From Streptomyces olivoverticillatus (GTDB taxonomy: Bacteria; Actinomycetota; Actinomycetes; Streptomycetales; Streptomycetaceae): DNA of 64,000 bases. Every line of letters starts with the position of its first letter. The stretch's first letter is position 1. Positions 27,383-35,638 of the stretch are shown here, piece by piece. The translations under genes and the position numbers were made by a program. The notes below the pieces were generated by a model. That model was given only the letters and a program-made list of their open reading frames with translations. It did no database searches and had not been told where the DNA came from. The stretch lies in assembly GCF_014203555.1 (NCBI RefSeq), contig NZ_JACHJH010000004.1, positions 575,246 through 639,245 of the forward strand, given 5' to 3'.

Positions 27383-28303
27383 GTGAACGCACATCTTTCC
27401 CCTGAGCATGTGAGCCCCCAGGACCGACCGGCGCGGCTCACCGTCGGCGTCGTTGGCGCAGGCCGGGTCGGGCCCGCGCTCGCCGCATCCCTGCAGCTCG
27501 CCGGTCATCGGCCGGTCGCCGTCTCCGGGGTCTCCGACGCCTCGCGGCGGCGCGCCGCCGCCATGCTGCCGGACGTGCCCGTGGTGCCGCCCGCCGAGGT
27601 GCTCGCCCGCGCCGAGCTCGTCCTGCTGACCGTCCCGGACGACGCCCTGCCCGGCCTCGTCGCGGGGCTCGCCGAGACCGGCGCCATCCGGCCGGGGCAG
27701 ATCGTGGTGCACACCTCCGGCCGTCACGGCACCGCCGTCCTGGACCCGGCGCGCCGCGCGGGCGCCCTGCCGCTGGCCCTGCACCCCGCCATGACCTTCA
27801 CCGGCACTCAGGTCGACGTCCAGCGTCTGGCGGGCTGCTCCTTCGGCGTCACCGCACCCGAAGAGCTGCGGCTCGCCGCGGAAGCCCTGGTCATCGAGAT
27901 GGGCGGCGAGCCCGAGTGGATCGAGGAGGCCGCCCGGCCGCTCTACCACGCGGCCCTCGCCATGGGCTCCAACCACCTCGTCACGCTGGTCGCCCAGTCC
28001 ATGGAGCTGCTGGGCACCGCCGGGGTGGCCCACCCCGCCCGGATGCTCGGCCCCCTGCTCGGCGCCGCCCTCGACAACGCCCTGCGCAGCGGCGACGCCG
28101 CGCTGACCGGCCCGGTCGCCCGCGGCGACGCGGGCACCGTCGCGGCGCACGTCGCCGAGCTGCGCGCCCACGCCCCGCAGGCCGTCGCCGGCTACCTGGC
28201 GATGGCCCGTACGACCGCGGACCGTGCCCTCGCGCACGGCCTGCTCAAGCCCGAACTGGCGGAGGACCTGCTCGGCGTCCTCGCGGACGGAGGCAATCAG
28301 TGA
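27383..28303 (+). CDS. Rossmann-like/DUF2520 oxidoreductase, possible PanG-type ketopantoate reductase
   Basis: The 306-residue protein has a Rossmann dinucleotide-binding start (LTVGVVGAGRVGPALAASL), a TVPDDALP turn, and a DUF2520 C-terminal half (PLALHPAMTFTGT, YHAALAMGSNHLVTLVAQSMELL, GPVARGDAGTVAAHV). It is the first gene of a pantothenate/NAD operon and overlaps panC by four bases (GTGA). I recall the alternative ketopantoate reductase PanG as a member of this fold group; that function is inferred from context here. GTG 27383 follows GGAAGG. Confidence 0.85.
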   Translation: MNAHLSPEHVSPQDRPARLTVGVVGAGRVGPALAASLQLAGHRPVAVSGVSDASRRRAAAMLPDVPVVPPAEVLARAELVLLTVPDDALPGLVAGLAETGAIRPGQIVVHTSGRHGTAVLDPARRAGALPLALHPAMTFTGTQVDVQRLAGCSFGVTAPEELRLAAEALVIEMGGEPEWIEEAARPLYHAALAMGSNHLVTLVAQSMELLGTAGVAHPARMLGPLLGAALDNALRSGDAALTGPVARGDAGTVAAHVAELRAHAPQAVAGYLAMARTTADRALAHGLLKPELAEDLLGVLADGGNQ

Positions 28304-29172
28304 CCATTCAGCTCGCCCGCACGGCCGGGGAACTGCCGCCGCCGTCCACCGGGCGCCGCGCCGTCGTGATGACGATGGGTGCCCTGCACGAGGGCCACGC
28401 CACCCTCGTCCGCACCGCCCGCGAGCTCGTGGGCGCCGACGGGCAGGTCGTCGTCACCGTCTTCGTCAACCCCCTGCAGTTCGGCCCCGGCGAGGATCTC
28501 GACCGCTATCCGCGCACCCTCGACGCCGACGTCGTGATCGCGGAGAAGGCCGGCGCCGACACCGTCTTCGCGCCCTCCGCGGCCGAGGTCTACCCCGGCG
28601 GAGAGCCCCAGGTCCGCATCACCGCAGGCCCCATGGGCGAGCGCCTCGAAGGAGCCTTCCGCCCCGGCCACTTCGACGGCATGCTCACCGTCGTCGCCAA
28701 GCTGCTGCACCTCACCCGCCCGGACGTGGCGCTGTTCGGCCAGAAGGACGCCCAGCAGCTCGCCCTGATCCGCCGCATGGTGCGCGACCTGAACTTCCCG
28801 GTGGAGATCGCCGGCGTCCCCACCGTCCGCGAGGCCGACGGGCTCGCCCTCTCCAGCCGCAACCGCTACCTCTCCGCGGCCGACCGCAAGAGCGCCCTGG
28901 AGCTCTCCCGCGCCCTGCTCGCCGCCCACAATGTGCTGGAGCTCGGCCCCGGCGCCGTCCGGCACGCCGCCCATGTCGTGCTGCACGCCGCGGCCTCCAT
29001 GGAGCCGCCCGTCGACCTCGACTACCTGGCCCTCGTCGACCCCGCCGACTTCACCGAGGTCCCGGACGACCACGTCGGCGAAGCCGTCCTCGCCGTCGCC
29101 GCCAAGGTCGGCGCCACCCGCCTGATCGACAACATGCCGCTGGAATTCCAAGACCCCGGAGCAGAGCGATGA
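28300..29172 (+). CDS. panC: pantothenate synthetase
   Basis: PanC joins pantoate and beta-alanine with ATP, the last step of pantothenate synthesis. The 290-residue protein shows VMTMGALHEGHATLVRTAR (HIGH-type motif), VFVNPLQFGPGEDLDRYPRTLD, LFGQKDAQQLALIRRMVRDL and LALSSRNRYLSAADR. GTG 28300 overlaps the upstream stop and the 3' end overlaps nadB (ATGA), so the three are translated in a coupled chain. Confidence 0.96.
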   Translation: MTIQLARTAGELPPPSTGRRAVVMTMGALHEGHATLVRTARELVGADGQVVVTVFVNPLQFGPGEDLDRYPRTLDADVVIAEKAGADTVFAPSAAEVYPGGEPQVRITAGPMGERLEGAFRPGHFDGMLTVVAKLLHLTRPDVALFGQKDAQQLALIRRMVRDLNFPVEIAGVPTVREADGLALSSRNRYLSAADRKSALELSRALLAAHNVLELGPGAVRHAAHVVLHAAASMEPPVDLDYLALVDPADFTEVPDDHVGEAVLAVAAKVGATRLIDNMPLEFQDPGAER

Positions 29173-31886
29173 CCGGTATACGACTGACCGCCCCCCGACC
29201 CGGCTGGTCGGTCGACGCCGACGTCGTCGTCATCGGCTCCGGCGTCGCCGGACTCACCGTCGCGCTGCGCTGCGCCGCGGCCGGGGCGAAGGTCACCGTC
29301 GTCACCAAGGCCCTCCTCGACGACGGCTCCACCCGCTGGGCCCAGGGCGGCATCGCGGCGGCCCTCGGCGAGGGCGACACCCCCGCCCAGCACCTCGACG
29401 ACACGCTCGTCGCCGGTGCGGGCCTGTGCTCCGAAGAGGCCGTCCACGCCCTGGTCACCGAGGGGCCGGACGCGGTGCGCCGCCTGATCGCCACCGGCGC
29501 CCGCTTCGACACCGACGCCGAGACCGGAGAGATCCTGCTGACCCGCGAGGGCGGCCACCACCGCCGCCGCATAGCCCACGCCGGCGGCGACGCCACCGGC
29601 GCCGAGATCTCCCGGGCGCTCGTCGAGGCCGTCCGCGACGCGGGCATCGAGACCATCGAGCACGCGCTCGTCCTCGACCTCCTCAAGGACGCCGACGGCC
29701 GCGCCGCCGGCGTCTCCCTGCACGTCATGGGCGAGGGCCAGCACGACGGCGTCGGCGCGGTCCGGGCCCGGGCCGTGGTGCTGGCCACCGGCGGCATGGG
29801 CCAGGTGTTCTCCGCGACCACCAACCCCGCCGTCTCCACCGGCGACGGCGTCGCCCTCGCGCTGCGCGCCGGAGCCGAGGTCTCCGACCTGGAGTTCGTC
29901 CAGTTCCACCCCACCGTGCTGTGGCTCGGCCCGGACGTCGAAGGGCAGCAGCCGCTGGTGTCCGAGGCGGTGCGCGGCGAGGGCGCCCACCTGGTGGACG
30001 CGGACGGCCACCGCTTCATGGTCGGCGCCCACGAGCTCGCCGAGCTCGCCCCGCGCGACATCGTCGCCAAGGGCATCACGCGGCGGATGCAGGAGCTCGG
30101 GGCCGAGCACATGTACCTGGACGCGCGGCACTTCGGTGCCCGCATGTGGGAGCAGCGCTTCCCCACGATCCTCGCCGCCTGCCGGGCGCACGGCATCGAC
30201 CCGGTGACCGAGCCCATCCCGGTCGCCCCCGCCGCGCACTACGCCTCCGGCGGCGTCCGCACGGACCTTCAGGGCCGTACGACCGTGCCGGGGCTGTACG
30301 CATGCGGCGAGGTCGCCTGCACCGGGGTGCACGGCGCGAACCGGCTGGCGTCCAACTCCCTGCTGGAGGGGCTCGTCTTCGCGGAGCGCATCGCCGCCGA
30401 CGCCTTCCCGGGCCTGACCGCCGAGCCCGCCCGGCCGCCCGTCGCCGCCGCCGACGCCCCAGCCTCCGTGCTGATCGCCCCGGAGCAGCGCATCGCCATC
30501 CAGCGCGTGATGACCCACGGCGCCGGCGTCCTGCGCTCCCGGCAGAGCCTGGAGGCGGCCGCCGCGGAGCTGGCCCGCATCCGCGCCGAAGCCGACGGCA
30601 AGTCCGCCGAGCCCGGCACCGAGGCCTGGGAGGCCACCAACCTCCTGCTCGTGTCCCAGGTGCTGGTCGCCAGCGCCCTCCGCCGCGAGGAGACCCGCGG
30701 CTGCCACTGGCGCGAGGACCACCCCGAGCGCGACGACGCCGCCTGGCGCCGCCACCTCCTGGTCACCCTGCGCCCGGACCGTACCCTTGCCGTCTCCGCC
30801 ACCGAATCCGCCGCCTTCCCGCCCGTCACCACCCCCGAGGAGAACAGCGTGAGCACCTCCGAAGACCCCGCCCTGCACCAGATCGCCCGGCCCGGTCAGG
30901 AGCCCGGGGCGGCCTCCGGCGGCTGCGGCGACGCCTGCGGCTGTGCCGCCGGTGACGTGTACGACGACGCCATGGAGTGCGGCCTCGACCCGCAGCTCGT
31001 GCAGCTGCTGGAGGAGGCCGGGCTGAACCCCCTCCAGATCGAGGACCTCGCGCACCTGGCCATCGAGGAGGACCTCGACGGCGGCAAGGACGTCACCACC
31101 TTCGCGACCGTCCCCGCGGACGCCGTCGCCACCGGCGACTTCACCGCCCGCGAGGACGGCACCGTCGCCGGCCTGCGCGTCGCCGAGGCCATCCTCTCCG
31201 TGGCCTGCACCGACGAGTTCGAGGTCGAGCGGCATGTCGAGGACGGCGACCGGGTGGTGGCGGGCCAGAAGCTGCTGACCGTGCGCACCCGCACCCGCGA
31301 CCTGCTCACCGCCGAGCGCAGCATGCTCAACATCATGTGCCGCCTCTCCGGCATCGCCACCGCCACCCGCGCCTGGGCCGACGCCCTGGAGGGCACCGGC
31401 GCGGCCGTCCGCGACACCCGCAAGACCACCGTCGGGCTGCGCGCCCTGGAGAAGTACGCGGTGCGCTGCGGCGGCGGCGTCAACCACCGCATGTCGCTGT
31501 CGGACGCCGCGCTCGTCAAGGACAACCACGTCATCGCCGCGGGCGGCGTCGCCGAGGCCTTCAAGGCCGTCCGGCTGGAGTTCCCCGAGCTGCCGATCGA
31601 GGTCGAGGTGGACCGGATCGACCAGATCCTCCCGGTCCTCGACGAAGGCGCCGACCTGATCATGCTCGACAACTTCACCCCCGAGCAGACCCGCGAGGCC
31701 GTCGCCCTGGTCGCCGGGCGGTCGAAGCTCGAATCCTCGGGCCGCCTCACCCTCGCCAACGCCCGTGCCTACGCCGAGACGGGCGTCGACTACCTGGCCG
31801 TGGGCGCGCTCACGCACTCCTCGCCGATCCTCGACATCGGTCTGGACCTGCGCGACGAGCCCGTGCAGCGGGAGGAAGACGCCTGA
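29169..31886 (+). CDS. nadB: L-aspartate oxidase, in one uninterrupted frame with nicotinate-nucleotide diphosphorylase (NadB-NadC fusion frame)
   Basis: From ATG 29169 (overlapping the panC stop) the frame runs 905 residues without a stop. Residues 1 to about 560 are NadB, the flavoenzyme that oxidises aspartate to iminoaspartate: DADVVVIGSGVAGLTVALR, STRWAQGGIAAALGEGDTP, GGHHRRRIAHAGGDATG, EFVQFHPTVL, LASNSLLEGLVF and the CHWREDHPERDD tail. The NadB part ends near FPPVTTPEEN, where other Streptomyces have a stop, and continues straight into NadC at residue 561. Either a true fused enzyme is made, or NadC is also started from GTG 30849. No nadA is in the window. Confidence 0.85.
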   Translation: MTGIRLTAPRPGWSVDADVVVIGSGVAGLTVALRCAAAGAKVTVVTKALLDDGSTRWAQGGIAAALGEGDTPAQHLDDTLVAGAGLCSEEAVHALVTEGPDAVRRLIATGARFDTDAETGEILLTREGGHHRRRIAHAGGDATGAEISRALVEAVRDAGIETIEHALVLDLLKDADGRAAGVSLHVMGEGQHDGVGAVRARAVVLATGGMGQVFSATTNPAVSTGDGVALALRAGAEVSDLEFVQFHPTVLWLGPDVEGQQPLVSEAVRGEGAHLVDADGHRFMVGAHELAELAPRDIVAKGITRRMQELGAEHMYLDARHFGARMWEQRFPTILAACRAHGIDPVTEPIPVAPAAHYASGGVRTDLQGRTTVPGLYACGEVACTGVHGANRLASNSLLEGLVFAERIAADAFPGLTAEPARPPVAAADAPASVLIAPEQRIAIQRVMTHGAGVLRSRQSLEAAAAELARIRAEADGKSAEPGTEAWEATNLLLVSQVLVASALRREETRGCHWREDHPERDDAAWRRHLLVTLRPDRTLAVSATESAAFPPVTTPEENSVSTSEDPALHQIARPGQEPGAASGGCGDACGCAAGDVYDDAMECGLDPQLVQLLEEAGLNPLQIEDLAHLAIEEDLDGGKDVTTFATVPADAVATGDFTAREDGTVAGLRVAEAILSVACTDEFEVERHVEDGDRVVAGQKLLTVRTRTRDLLTAERSMLNIMCRLSGIATATRAWADALEGTGAAVRDTRKTTVGLRALEKYAVRCGGGVNHRMSLSDAALVKDNHVIAAGGVAEAFKAVRLEFPELPIEVEVDRIDQILPVLDEGADLIMLDNFTPEQTREAVALVAGRSKLESSGRLTLANARAYAETGVDYLAVGALTHSSPILDIGLDLRDEPVQREEDA
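30849..31886 (+). CDS. nadC: nicotinate-nucleotide diphosphorylase (carboxylating), nested start within the nadB frame
   Basis: NadC makes nicotinate mononucleotide from quinolinate and PRPP. The internal GTG 30849 has GAGGAGA 6 nt before it and gives a 345-residue protein beginning VSTSEDPALHQ. A Cys-rich patch (GGCGDACGCAAGD) precedes the fold: AIEEDLDGGKDVTTFATVPAD, TARTRDLLTAERSMLN-type TRDLLTAERSMLNIMCRLSGIAT, RDTRKTTVGLRALEKYAVRCGGG, NHRMSLSDAALVKDNH and DYLAVGALTHSSPILDIGLDL. It is in phase 0 with nadB and no stop separates them. The stop overlaps coaX (TGATG). Confidence 0.88.
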   Translation: MSTSEDPALHQIARPGQEPGAASGGCGDACGCAAGDVYDDAMECGLDPQLVQLLEEAGLNPLQIEDLAHLAIEEDLDGGKDVTTFATVPADAVATGDFTAREDGTVAGLRVAEAILSVACTDEFEVERHVEDGDRVVAGQKLLTVRTRTRDLLTAERSMLNIMCRLSGIATATRAWADALEGTGAAVRDTRKTTVGLRALEKYAVRCGGGVNHRMSLSDAALVKDNHVIAAGGVAEAFKAVRLEFPELPIEVEVDRIDQILPVLDEGADLIMLDNFTPEQTREAVALVAGRSKLESSGRLTLANARAYAETGVDYLAVGALTHSSPILDIGLDLRDEPVQREEDA

Positions 31887-32683
31887 TGCTGCTCACCATC
31901 GACGTCGGCAACACCCAGACCAGCCTCGGCCTGTTCGACGGTGAGGAGGTCGTCGAGCACTGGCGCATCTCCACCGATCCGCGCCGCACCGCCGACGAAC
32001 TGGCCGTGCTCTTCCAGGGCCTGATGGGCCGGCACCCGCTCCTCGGCGACGAGCTGGGCGAGGGCATCGACGGCATCGCCGTCTGCTCGACCGTCCCGGC
32101 CGTGCTGCACGAGATGCGCGAGGTGACGCGCCGTTACTACGGCGACGTGCCCGCCGTGCTGGTCGAACCGGGCGTGAAGACCGGTGTGCCGATTTTGATG
32201 GACAACCCCAAGGAGGTCGGCACCGACCGCATCATCAATGCGGTCGCGGCCGTCGAGCTCTACGGGGGCCCGTGCGTGGTGGTCGACTTCGGCACGGCCA
32301 CCACCTTCGACGCGGTGAGCGCGCGCGGCGAGTACGTGGGCGGGGTCATCTCGCCCGGCATCGAGATCTCCACCGAGGCGCTGGGCGTCCGCGGCGCCCA
32401 GCTGCGCAAGATCGAGCTGGCCCGCCCGCGCAGCGTCATCGGCAAGAACACCGTCGAGGCCATGCAGTCCGGCATCCTCTACGGCTTCGCGGGCCAGGTC
32501 GACGGCGTCGTGGGCCGCATGGCCCGCGAGCTCGCGGACGACCCGGACGACGTCACCGTCATCGCCACCGGTGGCCTGGCGCCGCTGGTCCTGGGCGAGG
32601 CGTCGGTCATCGACGAGCACGAGCCCTGGCTCACCCTGATCGGCCTCCGCCTGGTCTACGAGCGCAACGTCACGCGGGGCTAG
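31886..32683 (+). CDS. coaX: type III pantothenate kinase
   Basis: CoaX phosphorylates pantothenate, the first step of CoA synthesis. The 265-residue ASKHA-fold protein shows LLTIDVGNTQTSLGLFDG, NPKEVGTDRIINAVAA, VVDFGTATTFDAVSARGEYVGGVISPGI and VIATGGLAPLV. ATG 31886 shares a base with the nadC stop. With PanC upstream the operon makes and activates pantothenate. Its TAG stop lies in CTAG, followed by an end of the dispersed inverted-repeat family. Confidence 0.96.
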   Translation: MLLTIDVGNTQTSLGLFDGEEVVEHWRISTDPRRTADELAVLFQGLMGRHPLLGDELGEGIDGIAVCSTVPAVLHEMREVTRRYYGDVPAVLVEPGVKTGVPILMDNPKEVGTDRIINAVAAVELYGGPCVVVDFGTATTFDAVSARGEYVGGVISPGIEISTEALGVRGAQLRKIELARPRSVIGKNTVEAMQSGILYGFAGQVDGVVGRMARELADDPDDVTVIATGGLAPLVLGEASVIDEHEPWLTLIGLRLVYERNVTRG

Positions 32684-32716
32684 GGCGTGTCCTGAAGGCC
32701 ACGTCCCAGGGCCTTC
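32680..32716 (+). repeat. CTAG-flanked repeat end and hairpin after coaX
   Basis: CTAGGGCGTGTCC (32680-32692) equals the outer end of the 13016-13201 element including its CTAG flank. Directly after it, GAAGGCC (32694-32700) pairs with GGCCTTC (32710-32716), which can end the operon transcript. The coaX stop codon is the TAG of the CTAG. Confidence 0.5.
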
Positions 32717-32798
32717 GTCCCGGCGGGCAGGCAACCAACGGGCCGCCCCGGCTGTCCTGACAACTGTCGAAGTCACGGGAGAGCGGCAGGAGGCCGGG

Positions 32799-33440
32799 GT
32801 GCACATGGCCGTCGTGAAACGAACTCTGTGGCGGACGGCTGCGGTTACGGCCGCAGCCGCCGCGGGCCTCTGGCTGCCCGCCGCCCAGGCGCTCGCCGAG
32901 ACCCTGCCCGCGCAAGCGGACTACCAGGCCATCGCTCACCCCGTCGCGGGCCGCGTCGGGCAGACCGTCGAGGTCGAGCTCGGGGTCCGCAACGGCGGTC
33001 CGGGGCCGGCCGAGGCCGCGCGGGCGTACGAGGTCACCGCGCCGCAGGGCACCACGATCGTCTCCCCGGCCGGACAGCAGCCCTGCGCGGCGGTCTCCGG
33101 CGGCGGGCGGGCGTACCGGTGCGCGATCGCCGCGGGCTTCGGCTCGGGCGAGCGCGAGACGGTGCGCTTCCGGGTGCACATCGACGCGCAGGTGCCCGAC
33201 GCCGAGGGCTGGGTGCGCATCGTCGACCCGGCGGGGGACCCGGCCCCCGACCCGGACCCGGACCCGGACAACGATGCGGCGCCGATCCTGGTCGAGGTCC
33301 AGGGCGACGCCCCGGTCGCCTCGGATGTGGGGCCCGCGGCGGAGGCGGCCTCCGGCACCCTGCTGCTCGCCACCGCCTCCGGCACCGCACTGTCGGCGGG
33401 CGCCATCGCCCTGGGCGCCGCGCGGCGCAGGGAGAACTAA
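32799..33440 (+). CDS. secreted, C-terminally membrane-anchored protein with Ig-like/DUF11-type domain
   Basis: The 213-residue protein has a signal peptide (KRTLWRTAAVTAAAAAGLWLPAAQALA), a beta-rich extracytoplasmic domain (about 35-150: GRVGQTVEVELGVRNGGPGPAEAA, containing a Cys pair near residues 96 and 108), a PDPDPDPDPDND linker, and a C-terminal hydrophobic segment (GTLLLATASGTALSAGAIALGAA) before RRREN. No LPxTG sortase motif is present, so it is held by the C-terminal helix. GCAGGAGG lies 6 nt before GTG 32799. Function unknown, probably envelope-associated. Confidence 0.75.
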   Translation: MHMAVVKRTLWRTAAVTAAAAAGLWLPAAQALAETLPAQADYQAIAHPVAGRVGQTVEVELGVRNGGPGPAEAARAYEVTAPQGTTIVSPAGQQPCAAVSGGGRAYRCAIAAGFGSGERETVRFRVHIDAQVPDAEGWVRIVDPAGDPAPDPDPDPDNDAAPILVEVQGDAPVASDVGPAAEAASGTLLLATASGTALSAGAIALGAARRREN

Positions 33441-33464
33441 CCGGACGCGTCACGCAGGGCCGGC

Positions 33465-33527
33465 CGTGCCACGCCGACGCCCATGCCACGCCGACCGCAT
33501 GCCACCCCGACACCTATGCCACGCCGG
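33465..33527. repeat. four direct 13-base repeats, period 16-17
   Basis: The unit YRTGCCACSCCGR occurs at 33465-33477, 33482-33494, 33498-33510 and 33515-33527, separated by 3-4 bases. It lies just upstream of an A/T-rich stretch and the TAAAGT hexamer of the next gene, where iterated regulator sites would be expected. Confidence 0.5.
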
Positions 33528-33576
33528 AAATAGGGCGATATGCGAAATATGTCCGCTTAGCACTTAAAGTCAGCCC

Positions 33577-34302
33577 ATGCCCACGCCCTATGGATCCCGC
33601 GGCGGCATGGCCTTCAGCGCGGACGAACTGCGCGTGCTGCGCCGTGCCCTCGCCATCGCACTCAAGCCCCACCCCGCCCCGGGCGAGGTCCTCGACCATC
33701 CCGGCCCCCTGCGCGCGGCCGAAGCGCGGGACTGCCTCCGGCTCGCCGAAGCCCTGAATGAGGCCGTCCGCGAAGGCGGCAGACTGCACGCCTTCCTCCT
33801 CGCCGACCTCGCCCGCTACCGCGCCGCCCTGCCGGGCAGCGCCCGCGGCTACGCCGAACGGCTCCTGGACGCCCTCGCGGCCGGATGCCGGCCCGGCCCC
33901 GAGGACGTCGACGCGCTCCGTTCGCTGTGCGACGCCCCCTGCGGCACCCCCGAGGCGATCCGCAGACGTGCCCTGCTGCGCCGCTGCGAGCACCTGGCTC
34001 TCGGCGGTGCCCACCCGCCGGTGCCCGAGGCGCGGAATTCGGGGGCCGTGGTCCGGACGACCGCCGCCTTCCTCGGGCCGTGGAAGCCGGAGCAGGCCGC
34101 CGCCGGAACGGACCCGAAAACCGCCCCCAAGCCGGGCGGGGGCACCGCTCCGCAGGACAAGCCGCCCGCCACCCAGCCCAAGTCCCCCCGGCCCGACCGC
34201 CCCATTCCCACGCCGGGCGAGGTCTTCCCGCCGCGCCGCAAGCCCGTGCCTCCCCCGACGGCCGCCGTACGGGCCCGTGTGCCCGGAGGGCGGCCCGCCT
34301 GA
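33577..34302 (+). CDS. hypothetical protein with Pro-rich C-terminus
   Basis: The 241-residue protein has a helical N-terminal half (FSADELRVLRRALAIALKPHPAPGEVL, RDCLRLAEALNEAVREGGRLHAFLLADLARYRAAL) and a disordered Pro/Lys/Gly-rich C-terminal half. A Cys pair, CDAPCG, is central. TAAAGT (33565-33570) lies 6 nt before ATG 33577, so the transcript is probably leaderless. I know it only as a conserved Streptomyces protein of unknown role. Confidence 0.7.
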   Translation: MPTPYGSRGGMAFSADELRVLRRALAIALKPHPAPGEVLDHPGPLRAAEARDCLRLAEALNEAVREGGRLHAFLLADLARYRAALPGSARGYAERLLDALAAGCRPGPEDVDALRSLCDAPCGTPEAIRRRALLRRCEHLALGGAHPPVPEARNSGAVVRTTAAFLGPWKPEQAAAGTDPKTAPKPGGGTAPQDKPPATQPKSPRPDRPIPTPGEVFPPRRKPVPPPTAAVRARVPGGRPA

Positions 34303-34382
34303 CTGCGATCGCCGGGAGGGCGCGTAATCTGGTCGGGTCGCCCAGGAAGCGCAGAACCCAGATCCAGAAGGAGCCGACGGCC

Positions 34383-34562
34383 ATGGACTATGTCGCCGCG
34401 CTGGTCCCGCCCGTGGTGATGGCGGTGGCTTTCATCGCGCTGATCGTGACGATCGTCAAGAGTCAGGGCGGTGCGAACAAGGCAAAGGAAGACGCCATCG
34501 TCGATGCCGCGCTCGCCCGCGCCGAGGCCGCTCAGCAGGCGCCCAAGGGCGCCCAGGCCTGA
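34383..34562 (+). CDS. 59-residue single-span membrane protein
   Basis: The small protein has one N-terminal membrane helix (YVAALVPPVVMAVAFIALIVTIV) followed by a charged tail (KSQGGANKAKEDAIVDAALARAEAAQ). GAAGGAG lies 9 nt before ATG 34383 and a very strong terminator follows the stop, which together support a real gene. Function unknown. Confidence 0.75.
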   Translation: MDYVAALVPPVVMAVAFIALIVTIVKSQGGANKAKEDAIVDAALARAEAAQQAPKGAQA

Positions 34563-34584
34563 CACGCGGACCGGCCCCCGCGTC

Positions 34585-34631
34585 GGGCGCGCGCTCCGGG
34601 AAACCGATTTCCCGGAGCGTGCGCCCTTTTT
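34585..34631 (+). terminator. 19-bp hairpin with T-tract
   Basis: Bases 34585-34603 pair with 34608-34626 around CCGA with one G-T wobble, and TTTTT follows at 34627-34631. This is the clearest rho-independent terminator in the window and ends the small membrane protein transcript 22 bases after its stop. Confidence 0.92.
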
Positions 34632-34714
34632 GTGGCCGCGATTGGCGGCCGTTTGCCGCCCGTATGCCGCCCGGATAAACCGGCATTCGAGACATCTCCC
34701 ACTATTATTCGCGT

Positions 34715-35110
34715 GTGGTTCGACGCCTGGGTGAACTGGAAGACGCCGTCATGACGCGCGTGTGGGAGTGGAACCGGCCGGTCACTGTTCGAGAAGTCCT
34801 CGAAGACCTTCAGCAGGAACGGTCCATCGCCTACACAACCGTGATGACCGTAATGGACAACCTGTATCAGAAGGGCTGGCTGCGGCGGGAAGCGGAAGGC
34901 CGCGCCTATCGATATGAGGCGGTCTCGAACCGTGCCGCCTACTCGGCCGCACTGATGAACGAAGCATGGTCCCTCAGCGACAACCCCGCGGCCGCTCTCG
35001 TCGCCTTCTTCGGCATGATGTCGGCCGAACAACGGGAAGCCCTTCGCGACGCCATCCGCGTCGTGCAACTCGACGGGCCCGGAGAGCCCCCGGGAGCTCC
35101 GGGGCGATAG
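34715..35110 (+). CDS. BlaI/MecI/CopY-family transcriptional regulator
   Basis: The 131-residue repressor has the BlaI winged helix (LGELEDAVMTRVWEWNRPVTVREVLEDL, IAYTTVMTVMDNLYQKGWLRREAEGRAYRY) and a dimerising C-terminal part. In this family a membrane BlaR/M56 protease often lifts repression, but none is adjacent. TATTAT (34703-34708) lies 6 nt before GTG 34715, giving a probable leaderless transcript from an unusually A/T-rich promoter. Confidence 0.9.
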   Translation: MVRRLGELEDAVMTRVWEWNRPVTVREVLEDLQQERSIAYTTVMTVMDNLYQKGWLRREAEGRAYRYEAVSNRAAYSAALMNEAWSLSDNPAAALVAFFGMMSAEQREALRDAIRVVQLDGPGEPPGAPGR

Positions 35111-35119
35111 CGTCCGGAC

Positions 35120-35638
35120 ATGTCCGCTCTCACTAATGTCGTCACCGTCCGCAGGGCCCGCACCAGCGATGTGCCCGCCGTCCGCCGGCTCATCAACGCC
35201 TACGCGCGCGATCGCATCCTGCTGGACAAAGCCACGGTGACGCTTTACGAGGACATCCAGGAGTTCTGGGTCGCCGAGCGGGACGAGGACGGTACCGTCA
35301 TCGGATGCGGTGCGCTGCATGTGATGTGGGAAGACCTCGCCGAGGTGCGCACTCTTGCCGTAGACCCGGATGTCCGGGGCGGGGGAGTCGGCCACCTGGT
35401 ACTGGACAAGCTGCTGCGGACCGCGCGCTGGCTGGGTGTGCGGCGCATTTTCTGCCTCACCTTCGAAGTCGACTTCTTCAGGAAGCACGGCTTCACCGAG
35501 ATCGGAGAGACCCCGGTGGACGGTGATGTCTACAGCGAGCTGCTGCGTTCCTATGACGAGGGCGTTGCCGAGTTCCTGGGTCTCGAACGGGTGAAGCCGA
35601 ACACCCTTGGCAACAGCCGGATGCTTCTGCATCTGTGA
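35120..35638 (+). CDS. GNAT-family amino-acid N-acetyltransferase (ArgA-like)
   Basis: The 172-residue protein is a single GNAT domain: RRARTSDVPAVRRLINAYA, ALHVMWEDLAEVRTLAVDPDVRGGGVGHLVLDKLL (acetyl-CoA loop), and CLTFEVDFFRKHGFTEI. Single-domain proteins like this act as N-acetylglutamate synthases in actinobacteria, supplying arginine synthesis; that role is likely but not proven here. TAGCGT (35108-35113) is 6 nt before ATG 35120, so it may have its own leaderless promoter inside the end of the BlaI gene. Confidence 0.87.
   Translation: MSALTNVVTVRRARTSDVPAVRRLINAYARDRILLDKATVTLYEDIQEFWVAERDEDGTVIGCGALHVMWEDLAEVRTLAVDPDVRGGGVGHLVLDKLLRTARWLGVRRIFCLTFEVDFFRKHGFTEIGETPVDGDVYSELLRSYDEGVAEFLGLERVKPNTLGNSRMLLHL

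Noticed and set aside
29022..31817. 931-codon frame antisense to nadB-nadC
   Set aside because: Composition typical of antisense high-GC frames; both sense proteins are fully recognisable.
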